Assembly (NCBI GenBank): GCA_025934635.1
Contig: JAICWX010000064.1
Location: forward strand, 1 to 33,737
Origin: Streptosporangiaceae bacterium
Lineage (GTDB): Bacteria; Actinomycetota; Actinomycetes; Streptosporangiales; Streptosporangiaceae
Length of the DNA stretch: 33,737 nucleotides
Direction of reading: 5' to 3'
A program made the position numbers and the translations under genes. Shown piece after piece: positions 7,028 through 14,475 of the stretch (the first letter of the stretch is position 1; every line of letters starts with the position of its first letter). The notes beneath the pieces were generated by a model, which was given only the letters and a program-made list of their open reading frames with translations, was not told where the DNA came from and did no database searches.

Positions 7028-8410
7028 ATGGACGTCCGTGGTTATGTCGAGGCGAACGCGCGCGAATTCATCGATGACCTGAAGCAGTGGCTGGCGATCC
7101 CGTCGATCTCGGCCGACCCGGACCGGCACGGCGACGTGGGCCACAGCGCCGCCTGGCTGGCCAGTCACCTGCGCGGCGCCGGGTTCCCGGTCGCCCAGGT
7201 GCTGGAGACCGGCGGGCTGCCCGCGGTGTACGCGGAATGGCCGGCCGATGACCCCGCCGCCCCGGTGGTGCTGGTCTACGGGCATCACGACGTCCAGCCG
7301 GTCGAGCCGCTCGAGGAGTGGGACAGCCCGCCGTTCGAGCCGGTCGAGCGGGACGGCCGGCTGCTCGGCCGGGGCGCCTCCGACGACAAGGGCCAGGTGC
7401 TGCTGCACTCGCTCGGCGTCCGCGCCGCGCTGGCCGCCTCCGGCGCCGCGGCGCCCCCGGTCACGATCAAGCTGCTGGTCGAGGGCGAGGAGGAGTCCGG
7501 CTCGGAGCACTTCGCCGACCTGCTCCGGCGCGAGCGGGAGCGGCTGGCCTGCGACGTGATCGTGATCAGCGACACCACCATGTGGGCGGCCGACGTGCCG
7601 TCCATGTGCACCGGCATGCGCGGCCTGCTCCCGGTCGAGGTCACGCTGACCGGGCCGGTGCGTGACCTGCACTCGGGATCGTTCGGCGGCGGGGTGCCGA
7701 ATCCGCTGCACGCGATGGTGAGCCTGCTGGCCGGCCTGCACGACGACCAGGGCCACGTCACCCTGCCCCGGTACTACGACCGGGTGCTCCCGCTCACCGA
7801 CGAAGAGCGGGACCTGCTGGCCCGGCTGCCGTTCGACGAGAAGAGCTGGCTGGCCGACGCCGGCCACAGCGGCGCGCTGTACGGCGAGCAGGGCTTCAGC
7901 ACCCTGGAGCGGATCTGGGCCCGGCCGACGGCCGAGGTCAACGGCATGTGGGGCGGGCACACCGGGCCCGGCTCCAAGACCATCATCCCGAAGGCCGCGC
8001 ACGCCAAGATCTCCTTCCGGCTGGTCGCCGACCAGGACCCGGCCGACGTGGCCGCGGCCTTCCGCGAGTACGTGGCGGCGCACACCCCGGACGGCCTGGA
8101 GGCCGCGGTGATCATCCAGCCCGCGGTCCGGCCCTGCCACTCGCCCATCGACTCCCCGGCCGTGCAGGCCGGGCGGCGCGCGCTGCAGCGGGCGTTCGGC
8201 CGCGAGGTGCTGTTCACCTCCGAAGGCGGCAGCGGCCCCGAGGCCGACCTGGCCGAGATCCTGGACGCCCCGCTGGTGTTCCTCGCGGTCGGTCTCGACG
8301 CCGACCAGATCCACGCGCCCAACGAGAGCATGGACATCACCCTGCTCCAGCGCGGCGCCGAGGCCTCGGCCTACCTGTGGGACGAGCTAGCCGCCGCGGA
8401 CCTTCGGTGA
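7028..8410 (+). CDS. M20 family dipeptidase (metallopeptidase)
   Basis: The 460-residue protein matches the M20 zinc peptidase family (CNDP/DapE type). Metal and catalytic residues are visible in order: YGHHDVQP near residue 86 (zinc His and neighbouring Asp), GRGASDDKGQ near 117 (bridging Asp), EGEEESGSEH near 152 (general-base Glu and zinc Glu), ISDTTMW near 178 (zinc Asp) and QIHAPNESM near 428 (last zinc His). The lid/dimerisation domain lies between, with the family's LHSGSFGG and GGHTGPGSKTIIP segments. It would cleave dipeptides or similar amides in the cytoplasm. It starts three bases after the purM-like stop, and its TGA overlaps the next ATG, so it is co-transcribed with both. Confidence 0.92.
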   Translation: MDVRGYVEANAREFIDDLKQWLAIPSISADPDRHGDVGHSAAWLASHLRGAGFPVAQVLETGGLPAVYAEWPADDPAAPVVLVYGHHDVQPVEPLEEWDSPPFEPVERDGRLLGRGASDDKGQVLLHSLGVRAALAASGAAAPPVTIKLLVEGEEESGSEHFADLLRRERERLACDVIVISDTTMWAADVPSMCTGMRGLLPVEVTLTGPVRDLHSGSFGGGVPNPLHAMVSLLAGLHDDQGHVTLPRYYDRVLPLTDEERDLLARLPFDEKSWLADAGHSGALYGEQGFSTLERIWARPTAEVNGMWGGHTGPGSKTIIPKAAHAKISFRLVADQDPADVAAAFREYVAAHTPDGLEAAVIIQPAVRPCHSPIDSPAVQAGRRALQRAFGREVLFTSEGGSGPEADLAEILDAPLVFLAVGLDADQIHAPNESMDITLLQRGAEASAYLWDELAAADLR

Positions 8411-9357
8411 TGCCGCTGGATACGCTGGCCCAGTCCTCGCTCGCACTATCCCGCGCGACGGTCGACCGGGTCACCCACCGGCGGGCCGACGCCGAGTGGC
8501 TGGACGCGGCCTGGGCCGACCCGGCCAGCCGGGTGCTCATCGTCTCGGCCGGCCGGGCCCTGGTGCGCGACGGCGGGGACCGGATGGACCTGGTCTTCGT
8601 CGCGCCCGGCGACGCCCCGGCCGGCCCCCGGCTGCTGCTCGGCCAGGACGACGACGGGGTGGTGTACTTCGGCGTCTCCGCGGCGCTGCCGCCCGCGCCC
8701 GACGGGGGCTCCGAGGCTTCCGGGGTCCGCCCCGCCTACCTGCGCGAGGCCGGCACGCTGCTCGGCGACCGCGACGCGGGCCTGTTCACCCACGCCGTGG
8801 CCCTGGCCAACTGGCACGACACGCACACCCACTGCCCGGTCGACGGGACCCCCACCGTCCCCGACCCCGGCGGCCACTCGACCCGCTGCCCGGCCGACGG
8901 CACCGAGCACTTCCCGCGCACCGATCCCGCCGTCATCATGCTGGTCACCGACCCGGACGACCGCTGCCTGCTGGCCCGGAACGTGGCCTGGCCGGGCAAG
9001 CGGGTCTCGATCCTGGCCGGGTTCGTCGAGCCGGGGGAGTCAGCCGAGCAGGCCGTGATCCGCGAAGTCGACGAGGAGGTCCGGATCAAGGTCACCGAGG
9101 TGCGCTACGTCGGCAGCCAGCCCTGGCCGATGCCGCGCAGCCTGATGCTCGGCTTCTGGGCGCAGGCCCCGGCCGGCCAGGACATCGTGCCCGACGCCGA
9201 GGAGATCGCCGAGGCCTTCTGGTTCAGCCGGGAGGGACTGGTGGCCGCGATCAAGGCCCGCGAGATCGCGCTGCCCCCGCCGGTCTCCATCGCCCGTCAG
9301 ATCATCGAGCTGTGGTACGGAGCCCCCTTGCCTTCTACCTGGACGGAGCCACGGTGA
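8410..9357 (+). CDS. nudC: NudC-like NAD(H) pyrophosphatase (Nudix)
   Basis: The protein has 315 residues. A variable N-terminal domain is followed by the zinc-ribbon position, then the Nudix box GFVEPGESAEQAVI-REVDEEV near residue 200, where the usual Gly after the second Glu pair is Arg. The SQPWPMP signature of the NADH pyrophosphatase subgroup is present near residue 237, which separates it from ordinary Nudix enzymes. NudC splits NADH/NAD to NMN(H) and AMP and in some bacteria removes NAD caps from RNA. The zinc site is reduced: the two CxxC knuckles are HCPVDG and RCPADG, with Asp in place of the second Cys in each. It overlaps both neighbours by ATGA or GTGA, so it sits firmly in the operon. 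Confidence 0.9.
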   Translation: MPLDTLAQSSLALSRATVDRVTHRRADAEWLDAAWADPASRVLIVSAGRALVRDGGDRMDLVFVAPGDAPAGPRLLLGQDDDGVVYFGVSAALPPAPDGGSEASGVRPAYLREAGTLLGDRDAGLFTHAVALANWHDTHTHCPVDGTPTVPDPGGHSTRCPADGTEHFPRTDPAVIMLVTDPDDRCLLARNVAWPGKRVSILAGFVEPGESAEQAVIREVDEEVRIKVTEVRYVGSQPWPMPRSLMLGFWAQAPAGQDIVPDAEEIAEAFWFSREGLVAAIKAREIALPPPVSIARQIIELWYGAPLPSTWTEPR

Positions 9358-10655
9358 CCGCTTTCGCTGGTGCTGGTCAGCGCGTCAACTGGGCCGGCAA
9401 CATCGCCTTCACCGCCCCGGAGTTCCATACTCCCGCCACCCTCGCCGAGCTGCGGGCCGTCGTCGGGCGGTCCAGGCAGGTCCGCGTGCTCGGCACCGGC
9501 CACTCCTTCAACGAGATGGCCGACTCGCCCGGCGCCCAGGTCAGCCTGGCCGGCCTGCCGCCCGAGGTGGAGGTCGACTCGGCTAACTCGCTGGTCCGGG
9601 TGACGGCCGGCCTGAGCTACGCCACCCTGGCCGCCCGGCTGGACCGGCAGGGCCTGGCGCTGCGCAACATGGCGTCGCTGCCGCACATCTCGGTGGCCGG
9701 CGCCACCGCCACCGGCACCCACGGCTCCGGGACCGCCAACCAGTCCCTGTCCGCCGCCGTGACCGGCCTGGAACTCGTCACCGCCGACGGCGACGTGGTG
9801 GAGCTGTCCCGCTCGGACTACCCCGGCGCCGTCGTGCACCTGGGTGCCCTCGGCGTGGTCACCCGGCTGATCCTGGCGGTCGTGCCGTCCTTCGAGGTCG
9901 CCCAGCGGGTCTACGAGGACCTGCCGCTCGAGGTGCTGGACGACCACTTCGCGGCCATCATGGCGTCCGGCTACAGCGTGAGCCTGTTCACCGACTGGCG
10001 TGCCCCCCGCCTGACTCAGCTGTGGATAAAAAGCCTGGTCGAAGCCGACCCGAATGCCATCGCCACCGCAACGGTCGCACCCGCCCCGGCCATCGCCACC
10101 GAACCGTGGTTCACCGCCGCGCCCGCCCCGGCCGCGCGGAACCCGGTACCCGGCGTGGCCGCGGACAACTGCACCGAGCAGCTGGGCGTGCCCGGGCCGT
10201 GGTTCGAGCGGCTGCCGCATTTCCGGCCCGACTTCACCCCGAGCGCGGGCGACGAGCTCCAGTCGGAGTACCTGCTGCCCGTCGAGCACGCCGTGCCCGC
10301 GCTGCACGCGCTGCGGCAGATCGCCGGCCGCCTGGCCACGGCGGTGCGGATCTGCGAGGTCCGCCGGATCGCGGCCGACGACCTGTGGCTGAGCATGGCC
10401 TGCCAGCAGGACAGCGTGGCCTTCCACTTCACCTGGATCCCGGACACCAGCGCGGTGCTGCCCGTCGTCACCGACCTGGAGCGGCAGCTGGCCCCGTTCG
10501 CCCCCCGCCCGCACTGGGGCAAGGTCTTCACCACCCCGGCGGCCGAGCTGCACGCCCGCTACGACCGGCTGCCGGACTTCCTCGAGCTCGCTAACCACTA
10601 CGACCCCGCGGGCAAGTTCCGCAACGCCTACACCGCCCGGGTCCTGGAGCGCTAG
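9354..10655 (+). CDS. FAD-dependent alditol oxidase (AldO/xylitol oxidase type)
   Basis: This 433-residue flavoprotein closely follows Streptomyces AldO. The FAD-binding half has LGTGHSFNE with His50 as the likely covalent FAD attachment site, NMASLPHISVAGATATGTHGSG in the next segment (read here as NMASLPHISVAGAT then ATGTHGSG), and LGALGVVTRL. The substrate-side residues recognised in AldO are kept: CEVRRIAAD (Glu and Arg), HFTW (Thr) and HWGKVF (Lys). AldO enzymes oxidise the terminal carbon of sugar alcohols such as xylitol or sorbitol and make H2O2. An Ala/Pro-rich insert near residues 232-258 (ATATVAPAPAIA) is longer than I recall for AldO. The GTG start overlaps the nudC stop, marking the last gene of the operon. 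The natural substrate is not certain. Confidence 0.92.
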   Translation: MTAFAGAGQRVNWAGNIAFTAPEFHTPATLAELRAVVGRSRQVRVLGTGHSFNEMADSPGAQVSLAGLPPEVEVDSANSLVRVTAGLSYATLAARLDRQGLALRNMASLPHISVAGATATGTHGSGTANQSLSAAVTGLELVTADGDVVELSRSDYPGAVVHLGALGVVTRLILAVVPSFEVAQRVYEDLPLEVLDDHFAAIMASGYSVSLFTDWRAPRLTQLWIKSLVEADPNAIATATVAPAPAIATEPWFTAAPAPAARNPVPGVAADNCTEQLGVPGPWFERLPHFRPDFTPSAGDELQSEYLLPVEHAVPALHALRQIAGRLATAVRICEVRRIAADDLWLSMACQQDSVAFHFTWIPDTSAVLPVVTDLERQLAPFAPRPHWGKVFTTPAAELHARYDRLPDFLELANHYDPAGKFRNAYTARVLER

Positions 10656-10659
10656 CCCG

Positions 10660-11373
10660 CTACGGCGCGCTCCCGGCCGCGGACAGCTCCACGCAGCACC
10701 CGCCGGGCGGCCGGGTCAGCGCGGCGGTGACCGTCGACGCGCCCAGCCCGTCCAGGAATCCGGCCAGGAACGCCTGGTTGATGCCGCAGACCAGATCGGC
10801 GGCGCGGGCCGCGAGCGGCTGGAACGGGCAGTTGCGCAGCCAGACCCGGGCGGGCTCCGGGCGCGCGGGCTCGAAGCCGTGACGTTCCAGCGTCTCGCAG
10901 GCCAGGGTGAGCGCCCGCTCGGCGCCGAGGCGCCCCGGCCGGATCCGGTCACGCTCGCCTTCCCCCAGCTCGCGCCCGCGCTCGGCGGCGACCCGCAACG
11001 CGGCCGGACGGGCATCTTCCGCGCGGGCGACGGCGTCCAGCAGGATTCCGGCCAGCACCTCATGGTCCCGCGGCGGGATGCTCACCCGCACGTCGACGCC
11101 GGCGGGCGCGTACACCTTCGACGCCCGCCCGGCCCGGCGCAGCCCGGCGGGCCGGGCGTAGCCGGCCTCCAGCAGCCCGGCGTCGACCAGCTTGTCCAGG
11201 TGGAAGGCGGCCAGCTTGCGGGAGATCCCGACCGCGGCCGCGGCGTCGTCCCGGGTGACCGGCCCGTCGGCCCGCCGGATGAAGGCGTACATGCGTTGCC
11301 GCAGGTCGTCGGCGAGCACGGCCACGGCGGCTATATCGGAGCTCACGTCATCCACAGTAACGCCTACGGTCAT
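10660..11373 (-). CDS. ArsR/HTH-type regulator with SufR-like cysteines
   Basis: The N-terminal winged helix-turn-helix (residues ~20-85) contains VTRDDAAAAVGISRKLAAFHLDKLVDAGLLE. I give it as VTRDDAAAAVGISRK and LAAFHLDKLVDAGLLE. The C-terminal half has cysteines at 182 (RNCPF), 196 (LVCGINQ) and 226/227 (GGCCVEL). NCPF followed by a spaced Cys and a C-terminal Cys resembles the Fe-S ligands of SufR-type repressors, so a redox or Fe-S sensing role is plausible. The protein is 237 residues, the usual size for that group. No suf genes are nearby. The likely immediate target is the divergent methyltransferase promoter. The ATG at 11373 follows TACATT by seven bases, which suggests a leaderless mRNA and supports this start. 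Confidence 0.75.
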   Translation of the reverse strand: MTVGVTVDDVSSDIAAVAVLADDLRQRMYAFIRRADGPVTRDDAAAAVGISRKLAAFHLDKLVDAGLLEAGYARPAGLRRAGRASKVYAPAGVDVRVSIPPRDHEVLAGILLDAVARAEDARPAALRVAAERGRELGEGERDRIRPGRLGAERALTLACETLERHGFEPARPEPARVWLRNCPFQPLAARAADLVCGINQAFLAGFLDGLGASTVTAALTRPPGGCCVELSAAGSAP

Positions 11374-11380
11374 CGGTTGA

Positions 11381-11386
11381 AATGTA
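11381..11386 (-). promoter_or_regulatory. -10 element (TACATT) for the HTH regulator
   Basis: On the minus strand TACATT ends seven bases before the ATG at 11373, with no Shine-Dalgarno sequence, consistent with a leaderless transcript. It overlaps one arm of a separated inverted repeat (TATGACTAG at 11385-11393, TTAGTCAAA at 11442-11450) that could be an operator. Confidence 0.5.
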
Positions 11387-11463
11387 TGACTAGCAGTCTG
11401 GCAGTGTCGCTTGACGCGGATCTGGAATTAACCAACACTTATTAGTCAAATAGGAGGCGTCAA

Positions 11464-11502
11464 ATGACGGATACCCCCGATCCGCGGCGCCTGGACGGCT
11501 AG
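11464..11502 (+). CDS. 12-residue small ORF with a strong ribosome site (possible leader peptide)
   Basis: The ORF encodes MTDTPDPRRLDG. It has a perfect AGGAGG at 11452-11457, six bases before the ATG, the best ribosome site in this part of the window, and a TTGACG box at 11411-11416 that could be a -35 element. It ends 10 bases before the methyltransferase GTG and is in a different frame. The first base of its TAG stop begins the TAGCCT hexamer that seems to drive the methyltransferase. It could be a leader peptide, a small protein, or the leftover start of a lost gene. Confidence 0.45.
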   Translation: MTDTPDPRRLDG

Positions 11503-11505
11503 CCT
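11500..11505 (+). promoter_or_regulatory. -10 element (TAGCCT) for the methyltransferase
   Basis: TAGCCT ends seven bases before the GTG at 11513. No ribosome site precedes that GTG, so a leaderless transcript is likely. Confidence 0.5.
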
Positions 11506-11512
11506 GGACGCT

Positions 11513-12142
11513 GTGTCGCCCCAAGGAACGGCCGCCTACGAAGGCCTGACGGACCTGCCCCCGCTGGTGGAACGCGCGGTGGCCCTCGCCCGCCGGGAAG
11601 GCTTCGCCCACTCGTGCCGCCCCGAGCACGGCCGCCTCCTCCGCGCGCTGGCGGCCGGCGCCGGCCGGATCGGCGAGACCGGCACCGGCTGCGGCGTGGG
11701 CCTGGCCTGGCTGGCCTCCGGTGCCCGCCCCGGGACGAGGCTGTTCAGCGTGGAACTGGACGCCAGGCGAGCCGCGCTGGCCGCCGAACTCTTCGCCGGC
11801 CAGCCCGGGGTGACGGTCGTCCGCGGCGACTGGACCGCGATCGCCCGGGAAGCCCCGTTCGACCTGCTCGTGCTGGACGGCGGAGGACAAGGCAAGAGCA
11901 GTTGGACCCCGGAAGCCCCGGCCGACCCGCGAGCCCCGGCCGACCCGGAAGCCCTGCTCCGCCCCGGTGGCACCATCGTCATCGACGACCTGACCCCCGC
12001 CTCGACCTGGCCGCCGCTCTACGACGGGCAGCCCGACCCGGGCCGGATGCACTGGCACCACCATCCCGCCGTCGACGCGGCCGAACTCCGGCTCGCCCCC
12101 GACCTGGCCACCCTGATCGTGACCCGCCGCTTCCCCGGCTAG
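11513..12142 (+). CDS. O-methyltransferase-like SAM-dependent methyltransferase
   Basis: The 209-residue protein has a Rossmann-type methyltransferase core. Motif I is IGETGTGCGVGLAWLA near residue 53, the acidic end of strand 2 is LFSVELDA near 78, the DW motif VVRGDWTAI lies near 103, motif IV is LLVLDGGG near 117 and IVIDDLTP follows near 154. The overall layout resembles class I O-methyltransferases of the Methyltransf_24 kind that act on small catechols or similar compounds. The Pro/Ala-rich WTPEAPADPRAPADPEA stretch is a local near-repeat. It is divergent from the Cys-rich HTH regulator and convergent with the DUF1349 gene. The substrate is unknown. Confidence 0.75.
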   Translation: MSPQGTAAYEGLTDLPPLVERAVALARREGFAHSCRPEHGRLLRALAAGAGRIGETGTGCGVGLAWLASGARPGTRLFSVELDARRAALAAELFAGQPGVTVVRGDWTAIAREAPFDLLVLDGGGQGKSSWTPEAPADPRAPADPEALLRPGGTIVIDDLTPASTWPPLYDGQPDPGRMHWHHHPAVDAAELRLAPDLATLIVTRRFPG

Positions 12143-12155
12143 CTCCCCGGCCGGG

Positions 12156-12761
12156 TCAGCTCCCGTCCCGCAGGTCGGCCGGCGCCCCGGGACGGAACGT
12201 GATCTGGTCGAACGTGGCTGCGCAGCCCTCGCCGGCCGGCGACTGGGCCAGGAAACCCACCCGGGCCAGTCCCTGGCCGAGCGCGAAGTACCGCAGCAGC
12301 CGCCACCACGCCCCGTCGGTGGAGGCATGAAAGGCCCAGGCCGCGCCGGACCGGGTGATCCGCAGCCACAGCGTGCCCCCGTCCACCTCGAAGGAGTTGC
12401 AGTCGTCCGAGGTCTGCCTGGTCACCACCGTGACCGCGGTCGGCCGGTGCTGCGGTGAATACTCGAAGCAGAGCTTGGCCCACTGCCGCTCGGCCGCGTA
12501 CACCAGCAGCACCCCCGCGTCGAACATGCTCCCGAACTCCACGCTGACCCGCGCCGCCAGCGTGAAGTCACCGCCTGGCGGCAACCCCACGAACCGCCCG
12601 GCGTCCGGCACCTGATCCGCCCCGGCCGGATCGACGAACATATCCGTCCGCCCCGCCGCCGTCAGCGTCAGCGTCTCCCCGTTCGTGATCCGGCATCCCG
12701 GCGGCGGGCTCCCCTCAGGCTCGAGCGCGAACGGCAGTCCCGGCAGCTTCAACGCGGTCAT
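12156..12761 (-). CDS. DUF1349 (concanavalin-like lectin/glucanase fold) protein
   Basis: This 201-residue protein has the family's beta-rich pattern, with the phrases DFTLAARVSVEFGSMFDAGVL (DFTLAARVSV then EFGSMFDAGVL) and AERQWAKLCFEYSP in the middle and WLRITRSGAAWAFHASTDG with WWRLLRYF toward the end. Proteins of this family are related in fold to beta-sandwich lectins and to yeast and bacterial YwnB/regulatory-of-FtsH-like proteins of unknown activity. No signal peptide is present, so it is cytoplasmic. It is divergent from the HNH gene across 65 bases and ends 13 bases from the convergent methyltransferase. The biochemical role is not known. Confidence 0.85.
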   Translation of the reverse strand: MTALKLPGLPFALEPEGSPPPGCRITNGETLTLTAAGRTDMFVDPAGADQVPDAGRFVGLPPGGDFTLAARVSVEFGSMFDAGVLLVYAAERQWAKLCFEYSPQHRPTAVTVVTRQTSDDCNSFEVDGGTLWLRITRSGAAWAFHASTDGAWWRLLRYFALGQGLARVGFLAQSPAGEGCAATFDQITFRPGAPADLRDGS

Positions 12762-12813
12762 CCGGGTAGTTTCCCACGTCCGGCCTCCACCCGAAAATGT
12801 CGTACCCCGCCGC

Positions 12814-12819
12814 TAATGT
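12814..12819 (+). promoter_or_regulatory. -10 element (TAATGT) for the HNH gene
   Basis: TAATGT ends seven bases before the ATG at 12827, with no Shine-Dalgarno sequence. This favours 12827 over the in-frame ATG at 12797, which lies upstream of the hexamer. Confidence 0.55.
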
Positions 12820-12826
12820 CAAAAGC

Positions 12827-14437
12827 ATGTTCGATTTCAGGGCACCCGGTCAATTCCGGGACGACATCTCCCCCAGAAGCACAGCTCCGGCCGATCCCGA
12901 CCCCGGTCCGGCTCAGGAGCCGCCCGAGTCGGCCCCGGACCTGGGCTCGGTGCCGCTGGAGCGGTTGGAGGCGCAGATCTGTGAGGTGGCTGGCCACCTG
13001 GCCGCGGCCACCTGCCGGTTCCTGATCCTCCTGGCCGAGTTCGATGCTCGCCGCGGCTGGGCCAGCTGGGAGATGACCAGCTGCGCGGCGTGGCTGTCGT
13101 GGAAGTGCCAGATGTCGTCGGGTACGGCCCGGGAGCATGTCCGGGTGGCCCGCGCGCTGCCGGACCTGCCGGTGATCCGGGCCGAGTTCGCCGCGGCCCG
13201 GTTGTCGTATGCGAAGGTGCGGGCGCTGACCCGGATCGCGACGCCGGCGAACGAGGCGGGCCTAGCCGAGATCGCCGGGCCGATGACGGGGAACCAACTG
13301 GAGCGGTTCGCCCGGGCGCACCGGCAGTGTTCCCGCGCTGATGACGCCGCCGCCCGGGTCCGCCGCCGGCTGACGTGGCGGTTTGAGGAGGATGGCTCGC
13401 TGGCGGGCAGTTTCCGGCTGCCGCCGCTGGCGGGGGCGGTGCTGCTGAAGGCACTGCACGCCGCCGCCGGCGATCCTGGCCAGCCGCCAGCAGACGTTTC
13501 CGCGGAAACGCCGCCGCCTGCCGAGCGGATGGCCGCGACGTCGTCCGACCTGGCTGACGCGCTGCTGGTGGTGGCGGAGTCGTTCCTGGCCGGGAAGGTC
13601 GCCGGGGCCGATGACGCCGAGATCTACCAGGTCGTTCTCCATGTGGGTACCGATGTCACCGCGGAGCCTGACGTTTCCGCGGAAACGCCCGGCCCGGCGG
13701 ACCGGGCAGGGCCGGGAGATCCGGCCGATCCGGCCCGGTGTCACGTCGAAGACGGCGCGGCGGTCAGCGTCACCACCGCGCAGATGGTCGGCTGTACCGC
13801 CGCGCTGTCCTGGATGACCCACGCCGCGGGCGGCGCCGTGCTGAACCTGGGCCGCCGCCGGCGCCGCCCGAACGCGGCCATCCGCGCGGCCGCCCGCGAA
13901 CGCGACCACGGCCGGTGCCGGTACCCCGGCTGTGAGTCCCGCCGGGTGGACCTGCACCACATCCGGCACTGGGCCAGCGGCGGCCCCACCAGCCTGGAGA
14001 ACCTGGTCAGCCTCTGCCGGCACCATCACACGGTGGTCCACGACCGCGGCTACCTCATCGCCGCCCGCAGCGACGGCACCTTCTCCTTCTACGCCCCCGG
14101 CGGCACCCAGCTCCCGGCCAGCCCCGCCCTGCCCAGCCCGGACGGCGGCATCGCCGATGTCCACGACGCGGACATAACCCCGGACACGATCATCCCGCCG
14201 TGGCATGGCGAGCGGCTGGACCTGGATTACGCCATCTACACCTGCCTGGCCAACGAGCAGGTCCGCCGCGACCGCGCCGCCGGCCAAGACCCCCGCGCCC
14301 CCCGCCACGACGGCGGCGACGGCCGCGGCGACACCTTCCGCCCCGGTGATCCCGCCGACCGGTACGGCGGCTGGTACCCGTTCGCCCGCCCGAACGCGCA
14401 CCCCTACGCCCCGGTATACCTCCCGATCCAGGTGTGA
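12827..14437 (+). CDS. DUF222 domain and HNH endonuclease protein (13E12-repeat family)
   Basis: The 536-residue protein has the two-part layout of the actinobacterial 13E12 family. An N-terminal DUF222 domain covers roughly residues 35-300, including RGWASWEMTSCAAWLSWKC and the TAREHVRVARALPDLP segment. A C-terminal HNH nuclease follows near residues 350-410, with RCRYPGCESRRVDLHHIRHW (zinc Cys pair and HH) and LCRHHHTVVHD. The catalytic His and metal residues appear intact. Such genes are multicopy and mobile in actinobacterial genomes, but the biological role is unsettled. Two in-frame copies of a 16-base palindrome sit in the linker, each encoding DVSAETP. Its 3' end lies 39 bases before the next gene. 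I infer nuclease potential, not activity. Confidence 0.9.
   Translation: MFDFRAPGQFRDDISPRSTAPADPDPGPAQEPPESAPDLGSVPLERLEAQICEVAGHLAAATCRFLILLAEFDARRGWASWEMTSCAAWLSWKCQMSSGTAREHVRVARALPDLPVIRAEFAAARLSYAKVRALTRIATPANEAGLAEIAGPMTGNQLERFARAHRQCSRADDAAARVRRRLTWRFEEDGSLAGSFRLPPLAGAVLLKALHAAAGDPGQPPADVSAETPPPAERMAATSSDLADALLVVAESFLAGKVAGADDAEIYQVVLHVGTDVTAEPDVSAETPGPADRAGPGDPADPARCHVEDGAAVSVTTAQMVGCTAALSWMTHAAGGAVLNLGRRRRRPNAAIRAAARERDHGRCRYPGCESRRVDLHHIRHWASGGPTSLENLVSLCRHHHTVVHDRGYLIAARSDGTFSFYAPGGTQLPASPALPSPDGGIADVHDADITPDTIIPPWHGERLDLDYAIYTCLANEQVRRDRAAGQDPRAPRHDGGDGRGDTFRPGDPADRYGGWYPFARPNAHPYAPVYLPIQV
13495..13510. repeat. 16-base perfect palindrome, copy 1
   Basis: CGTTTCCGCGGAAACG is its own reverse complement. 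It sits in frame inside the HNH gene and encodes part of DVSAETPPP. The flanks (GA before, CC after) are shared with copy 2. Confidence 0.9.
13672..13687. repeat. 16-base perfect palindrome, copy 2
   Basis: An identical copy lies 177 bases downstream in the same reading frame and encodes DVSAETPGP. The spacing is exactly 59 codons. No third copy was noticed elsewhere in the window. Confidence 0.9.
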
Positions 14438-14463
14438 CCAGCCGTAATGTCACAGCCCCCTGT

Positions 14464-14469
14464 TAGGCT
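14464..14469 (+). promoter_or_regulatory. -10 element (TAGGCT) for a VOC gene
   Basis: TAGGCT ends six bases before the ATG at 14476, without a ribosome site, consistent with a leaderless transcript. Confidence 0.5.
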
Positions 14470-14475
14470 CCGCTC

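Noticed and set aside
5855..8314. An 819-codon minus-strand open frame across the purM-like and dipeptidase genes
   Set aside because: It is the antisense of two clear enzyme genes, has Arg/Gly/Gln-rich sequence with no fold or motif, and exists because GC-rich third positions remove stop codons.
12797..12826. Earlier ATG for the HNH gene
   Set aside because: It would place the TAATGT promoter box inside the coding region, and the added residues are not typical of the family. The ATG at 12827 fits the leaderless spacing.
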